Origin: Subdoligranulum variabile
GTDB taxonomy: Bacteria > Bacillota > Clostridia > Oscillospirales > Ruminococcaceae
Assembly (NCBI RefSeq): GCF_025152575.1
Contig: NZ_CP102293.1
Coordinates: 1,302,001 to 1,366,000, forward strand
DNA length: 64,000 nt
Direction of reading: 5' to 3'
Shown: positions 60,598 through 64,000 of the stretch, piece by piece
How positions within the stretch are numbered: the stretch's first letter is position 1
Layout of the letters: the number at the start of each line of letters is the position of its first letter
Position numbers and translations under genes: made by a program
The notes under the pieces: model-generated
Told to the model about the DNA's origin: nothing
Database searches by the model: none
The model's input: only the letters and a program-made list of their open reading frames with translations

Positions 60598-61299
60598 ATG
60601 CTGCAGATCCGCAAATACCAGGAAGATCTCTATATCCTGGAGGACGACCGGGTCCGGCAGTTTTTGCTGCTGGGCCCCGACAAGGCCATCTTGCTGGACA
60701 CCGGCTTTCCCGACAGCGAGACCCTGCCGGCGGTGCGTACCCTGACCGACAAGCCGGTGCAGGTCCTGCTGACCCACGGCGACTTTGACCACACGGGACG
60801 GCTGGACGATTTTGCCGAGGCCTGGCTCCACGAAAAGGACTGGCCGCTGGTGCACACCACCGCCCGGCTGCATCCCCTCCGGGAGGGGGATGTCTTCGCC
60901 TGCGGGGCGTTCCGGCTGGAGGTGGTGGAGATCCCCGGCCACACCCTGGGCAGCGTGGCTTTCCGGGACCGGGCAAGAGGACTGCTCTTCTCAGGGGATT
61001 CGGTACAGAAGGACGGACCCATCTATCTCTTCGGCCCCCACCGCAATGTTCCCCTCTATGTGGAGAGTGAGCGCAAACTGGCCGCCATGGCCGGGGACTT
61101 TGCCACGGTGTTCCCCTGCCACCACGACTGCCCCATCACCCCCGATTACATGGAAAAGAACCTGCGGGACGCCGAGGCGCTGCTGGCGGGCACGCTGTCC
61201 CATACCCCCACCCCCGGCATGCCCTGCGACACCTACCGGGGCCAGTGGACGGCCTTCTACTGCACCGAGGCCGACCGGCTGCGCCCCGCGCCGCAATAA
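60598..61299 (+). CDS. MBL-fold metallo-hydrolase
   Basis: The 233-residue protein has the MBL fold with the metal motif THGDFDHTG (the first His of HxHxDH is replaced by Thr) and later EIPGHTLGSVAF, FSGDSV and FPCHHDCP. The variant first motif is seen in several subgroups and may keep one metal site. It belongs to the glyoxalase II/hydrolase branch by length. Substrate unknown. It has its own AAAGGAGG site and terminator. Confidence 0.9.
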   Translation: MLQIRKYQEDLYILEDDRVRQFLLLGPDKAILLDTGFPDSETLPAVRTLTDKPVQVLLTHGDFDHTGRLDDFAEAWLHEKDWPLVHTTARLHPLREGDVFACGAFRLEVVEIPGHTLGSVAFRDRARGLLFSGDSVQKDGPIYLFGPHRNVPLYVESERKLAAMAGDFATVFPCHHDCPITPDYMEKNLRDAEALLAGTLSHTPTPGMPCDTYRGQWTAFYCTEADRLRPAPQ

Positions 61300-61347
61300 C
61301 AGTGCCCCACGGCGGTGCCTCCACTCCAATAATGCCATAACACGACG

Positions 61348-61376
61348 AAACCGGACCCTTTCAGGTCCGGTTTTTG
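61348..61376. terminator. Bidirectional intrinsic terminator
   Basis: A perfect 10-bp stem (AAACCGGACC with its complement) and a 6-nt loop, then TTTT. It separates convergent genes. Confidence 0.85.
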
Positions 61377-61381
61377 CGTTG

Positions 61382-62308
61382 TTACTGTCCTGCCAGATAC
61401 TCCTCGGCCATCTGGACGGCCACCGCGCCGTCCGCCACCGCCGTGACCACCTGGCGCAGGGGTTTGGTGCGCAGGTCCCCCGCGGCAAAGACGCCGGGCA
61501 GGCTGGTGCGGGTGGTCTCGTCGGCCAGGACGTACCCGCCCGGGTCCAGGGCCAGCTGGCCCTGGACCAGCTCGGTGGCAGGCTGCCGGCCGATGCTCAC
61601 AAAGACCGCGTCGCAGGGCAGCTCGGTGACGGCGCCGGTGACGGTATCCCGTAGCCGCACGCCGGTGACCTTTTCCCCGTGGAGGATGGCTTCCACCGTG
61701 CTGTTCCAGTGGAATGTCACGTTGGGGGCCTTTTCCAGCGGCTCATGGTAGATTTTTGTGGCCCGCAGGGTGTCCCGCCGGTGAACGAGATGCACCTTCC
61801 CGGCAATGCGGCTGAGCAGCAGGGCGTCGGCCGCCGCCGTGTTGCCGCCGCCCACCACGACCACCGTCTTGCCCTTGTAGAACATGCCGTCGCAGGCCGC
61901 GCAGTAGGCCACGCCCCGGCCGATGAGCTCCGCCTCCTCGGGCAGGCCCAGCGTCCGCGGGTTGGCTCCCGTGGCCAGGATCACCGTGCGGGCGGTGAAG
62001 ACTCCCTCGCTGGTGGTGAGGGTCTTGGGGTCGGCCGCCAGGTCCACCGATTCCACCTCGGTGTAGACCGTTTTGGCGCCGAACCGCTCCGCCTGGGCCT
62101 GCATGGTCTGGGCCAGGGTGAAGCCCTCCACCCCCTCGGGGTAGCCGGGATAGTTATCGATGGTCTCGGTGAGGGCCATCTGGCCTCCCGCCGAGAGTTT
62201 TTCCAGTACCAGGGTGTCCAGCCCGGCCCGCACGCCGTACAGCGCCGCGGTGTAGCCCGCCGGGCCGCCGCCCACTACGATCAGATCATACAGATGCCCT
62301 TGGGTCAT
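61382..62308 (-). CDS. trxB: Thioredoxin reductase
   Basis: The 308-residue flavoprotein has the FAD motif GGGPAGYTAA, the NADPH loop GGGNTAAADALL and the redox centre CAACDG (Cys136, Cys139). It transfers electrons from NADPH to thioredoxin in the cytoplasm. It ends with the family's GDLRTKPLRQVVTAVADG block. Start follows AAAGGAGG. No thioredoxin gene lies next to it. Confidence 0.95.
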   Translation of the reverse strand: MTQGHLYDLIVVGGGPAGYTAALYGVRAGLDTLVLEKLSAGGQMALTETIDNYPGYPEGVEGFTLAQTMQAQAERFGAKTVYTEVESVDLAADPKTLTTSEGVFTARTVILATGANPRTLGLPEEAELIGRGVAYCAACDGMFYKGKTVVVVGGGNTAAADALLLSRIAGKVHLVHRRDTLRATKIYHEPLEKAPNVTFHWNSTVEAILHGEKVTGVRLRDTVTGAVTELPCDAVFVSIGRQPATELVQGQLALDPGGYVLADETTRTSLPGVFAAGDLRTKPLRQVVTAVADGAVAVQMAEEYLAGQ

Positions 62309-62417
62309 CGCTGTGTCCTCCTTTGCCCCGGCCCTCGGCCGGGCGGGGCGTCCCGCCCCCTTGTGTTGGCCTTAGTATACCCGGCCGGGGGCGTCCCTTT
62401 CCGTGACGAGGTCACAA

Positions 62418-62451
62418 AAAGCCCCCGCATCCCGGTGGATGCGGGGGCTTT
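62418..62451 (-). terminator. Intrinsic terminator
   Basis: A 15-bp stem (AAAGCCCCCGCATCC with its complement) with a 4-nt loop and T run on the minus strand, directly after the small membrane peptide frame. Confidence 0.8.
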
Positions 62452-62465
62452 CCTATGTATGGGCT

Positions 62466-62549
62466 TCAGCGGCGGGGCTTGCTGGTGACGGCCAGCGCCA
62501 GCGTCACCGCCAGCACGGCGGCGGCCAGCACCGTGGACACAACTTCCAT
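62466..62549 (-). CDS. Small single-helix membrane peptide
   Basis: A 27-residue frame encodes MEVVSTVLAAAVLAVTLALA followed by VTSKPRR. It has a strong AAGGGAG ribosome site 11 nt before its ATG and a terminator 15 nt after its stop. Composition (one hydrophobic helix and a basic tail) fits a small membrane protein. There is no homologue I can name, so this remains tentative. The remaining gap from 62309 to 62708 otherwise holds only terminators and AT-poor spacer. Confidence 0.5.
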   Translation of the reverse strand: MEVVSTVLAAAVLAVTLALAVTSKPRR

Positions 62550-62672
62550 CTTGGTTCGTCTCCCTTCCCGTTCCCTGGCAGGATCTTTCCTGTATTGTAA
62601 CGCGCGGGACGGCGCCGCTCCACCACGGAGCGGTAAAACCTGGGTGAAGTTTTGGTAAAACGGCACGCAAAA

Positions 62673-62696
62673 AGCCGGAAGGCAGTACCTTCCGGC
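62673..62696 (-). terminator. Intrinsic terminator after the fructokinase gene
   Basis: A perfect 9-10 bp stem (GCCGGAAGG with its complement), 5-nt loop, then TTTTTTG on the minus strand. Confidence 0.85.
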
Positions 62697-62708
62697 CGGA
62701 AATCAAAA

Positions 62709-63659
62709 TCACAGGATGGCCCGGACCTCTGCCTCGGGCACCACGCTGGTGATGCCGCCGTGGGTCTGGGTGGAAAGGCTGGCCGCGCAGCAGGCAAAGC
62801 GGGTGATGGTGCGCAGTTCCTCCACCGTCAGGGCCTCGGGGGCCTTGCCCAGGTGCAGGAACTGGCTCATGGCACTGCCGCCGAAGATGTCCCCGGCGCC
62901 CGTCGTGTCGATGACATGCAGTCCCGTGGGAGACGGCACCTCGCAGCTGCCGTTGGGGTTCGCCACATGGCAGCCCTTGGGACCCAGGGTGGCGTAGACC
63001 AGTTTCACGCCGTATTCGGTGAGAAGTTTCTGAGCGCCCGCCTCGGGAGAGAGGCCCCACAGGAATTCGATCTCCTCGTCGCTGATCTTCACAATATCCG
63101 CCTGGTGCAGGCCCCACTCCATCTGCTCCTTGGCAGCCTCGTCGCTGGGCCACAGGGGCTTGCGCAGGTTAGGGTCAAAGCTGATGAGCTTGCCCTGCTT
63201 TTTGGCGTAGGCCACCGCGTCCCGGGTGGCCGAGCGGGCGGGTTCGCTGGTGAGGCTCAGGGTCCCGAAATGGAAGACCTTGCAGTCCTCCAGCAGGGCG
63301 GTGTTGACCTCCTCGCTGCGCAGGCAGGTGTCGGCGCCGGGCTTGCGGGCAAAGCTGAAGGACCGGTTGCCGGTGGCGTCCAACGTCACAAAGGCAAGGG
63401 TGGTGAAGACCGCCGGGTCGATGATCAAACCGGTGGTATCGATGCCGATTTTGTCCAGCGTGCCTTTGAGCAGATGGCCGAAGGTATCATCCCCCACCTT
63501 GCCGATGAGGCCGGTGGTGCAGCCGTACTTCTGCAGCGCCGCCAGGAAGTTGCCGGGGGCGCCGCCGGGCTGGGCTTTCAGGGTGGGATAGCCCGCCTCG
63601 TCGGTGGAAACAGGGGCAAAATCAATGAGCAGTTCGCCCAGGGCGACTACGTCTTTCAT
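62709..63659 (-). CDS. scrK: Fructokinase (PfkB/ribokinase family)
   Basis: The 316-residue kinase shows the PfkB N-terminal block (VVALGELLIDFAPV then GGAPGNFLAAL) and the C-terminal anion-hole motif DTTGAGDIFGG with the catalytic Asp. It phosphorylates fructose to fructose 6-phosphate. The gene follows a GH32 (sucrose hydrolase) gene by 12 nt, so it is part of a sucrose operon that continues beyond the window. Confidence 0.92.
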   Translation of the reverse strand: MKDVVALGELLIDFAPVSTDEAGYPTLKAQPGGAPGNFLAALQKYGCTTGLIGKVGDDTFGHLLKGTLDKIGIDTTGLIIDPAVFTTLAFVTLDATGNRSFSFARKPGADTCLRSEEVNTALLEDCKVFHFGTLSLTSEPARSATRDAVAYAKKQGKLISFDPNLRKPLWPSDEAAKEQMEWGLHQADIVKISDEEIEFLWGLSPEAGAQKLLTEYGVKLVYATLGPKGCHVANPNGSCEVPSPTGLHVIDTTGAGDIFGGSAMSQFLHLGKAPEALTVEELRTITRFACCAASLSTQTHGGITSVVPEAEVRAIL

Positions 63660-63671
63660 AGGGTTCTCCTT

Positions 63672-64000
63672 TCACAGCGCCAGATCGTAGAGCTGCAGGT
63701 CCATCCGGGCCCGGCCCCGGGCAAAGAAGAGGATGCCGTCCGCTTCCGGTGCCGCATTGTACAGCGTCATGCTGGCCACCTGCTGCCCGTCCTGGAGGAA
63801 GAATTCCGCCGAGTAGCGGTCCAGCACCATCCGCAGACGCAGGGTATCCCCCACAGGGAAGAGCAGCGGGGTCTCCCGCAGTTCCAGGGCGTCCCGGAAT
63901 CCGCCGGCGTGGCGGCGGTCCAGCCGCAGCAGGCCGTCGTCCAGGTCGAAGCGGATCTCCGCCCAGCGGTCCTGCCCGCAGGCAAACCGCACGCCGAACC
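63672..64000 (-). CDS. Glycoside hydrolase family 32 (sucrose-6-phosphate hydrolase), 3' part only
   Basis: Only the last 108 or so codons are present; the gene runs off the right edge. They encode the GH32 C-terminal beta-sandwich, recognisable from LRLRMVLDRYSAEFFLQDGQ, which corresponds to the conserved (D)RSSVEIF element. The upstream frame stays open to the window end (FGVRFACGQ). With scrK it indicates intracellular sucrose or fructan breakdown. Confidence 0.85.
   Translation of the reverse strand, partial: FGVRFACGQDRWAEIRFDLDDGLLRLDRRHAGGFRDALELRETPLLFPVGDTLRLRMVLDRYSAEFFLQDGQQVASMTLYNAAPEADGILFFARGRARMDLQLYDLAL

Overview
The window is about 64 kb of high-GC bacterial chromosome, densely packed with short intergenic gaps, strong Shine-Dalgarno sites and many intrinsic terminators. 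The gene content (MurR/RpiR, YtrA-type GntR and LytTR regulators, class III fructose-bisphosphatase, two-subunit L-serine dehydratase, GldFG-type ABC system, cell-wall-anchored surface proteins, GH2/GH3/GH32 enzymes, orphan-SelD selenium/molybdenum cluster) fits an anaerobic Gram-positive gut Firmicute. High-GC Oscillospiraceae/Ruminococcaceae (Faecalibacterium, Gemmiger or Subdoligranulum relatives) are the best guess, inferred from content only. I saw no rRNA, tRNA, CRISPR array, insertion sequence or prophage.

Layout. 0-5 kb: an RpiR regulator divergent from a sugar-binding lipoprotein that has lost its permeases, with a ROK-kinase tail remnant behind it, then a TetR/radical-SAM convergent pair. 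5-10 kb: a minus-strand four-gene ABC exporter operon (ATPase, GldF-like permease, GldG-like protein, DUF4340 protein). 10-16.5 kb: a lone lipoprotein, then a YtrA-type GntR operon with a membrane protein, two tandem paralogous anchored proteins and an ABC ATPase; two matching GntR operator candidates are visible. 16.5-20.4 kb: a large multi-domain surface protein and a lipoprotein. 20.5-26.3 kb: an operon of acetyltransferase, GH2 glycosidase, fructose-1,6-bisphosphatase, a helix-turn-helix protein and a membrane Ser/Thr kinase.

26.4-32 kb is the most striking region. A 1430-residue surface protein with a sortase-like tail lies downstream of a 301-bp segment bounded by perfect 26-bp inverted repeats, and a tyrosine recombinase gene ends exactly at the distal repeat. 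A promoter inside the segment points away from the surface gene, so this looks like a phase-variable promoter read in the OFF state. The recombinase is frameshifted, so the switch may be locked.

32-39 kb: two MATE exporters (one with a MarR regulator and a shared operator), L-serine dehydratase, and a YeiH/LysR divergent pair. 39-47.6 kb: a GtrA-like protein, two GH3 glycosidases (one membrane-anchored with permuted domains) and a LytTR two-component system. 47.7-60.1 kb: a selenium and molybdenum cofactor supply cluster (selD, cysteine desulfurase-like, yedE, tusA/yedF-like, DUF3343, yqeC, yqeB, molybdopterin-binding protein, moaC, moaA, MOSC-Mog fusion, modABC, xdhC). It matches the known selenium-dependent molybdenum hydroxylase maturation set, but the hydroxylase itself, moaD/moaE and selA/selB are not in the window. 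60-64 kb: an XRE regulator, an MBL-fold hydrolase, thioredoxin reductase, a tiny membrane peptide, and the 3' end of a sucrose operon (fructokinase and a truncated GH32 enzyme).
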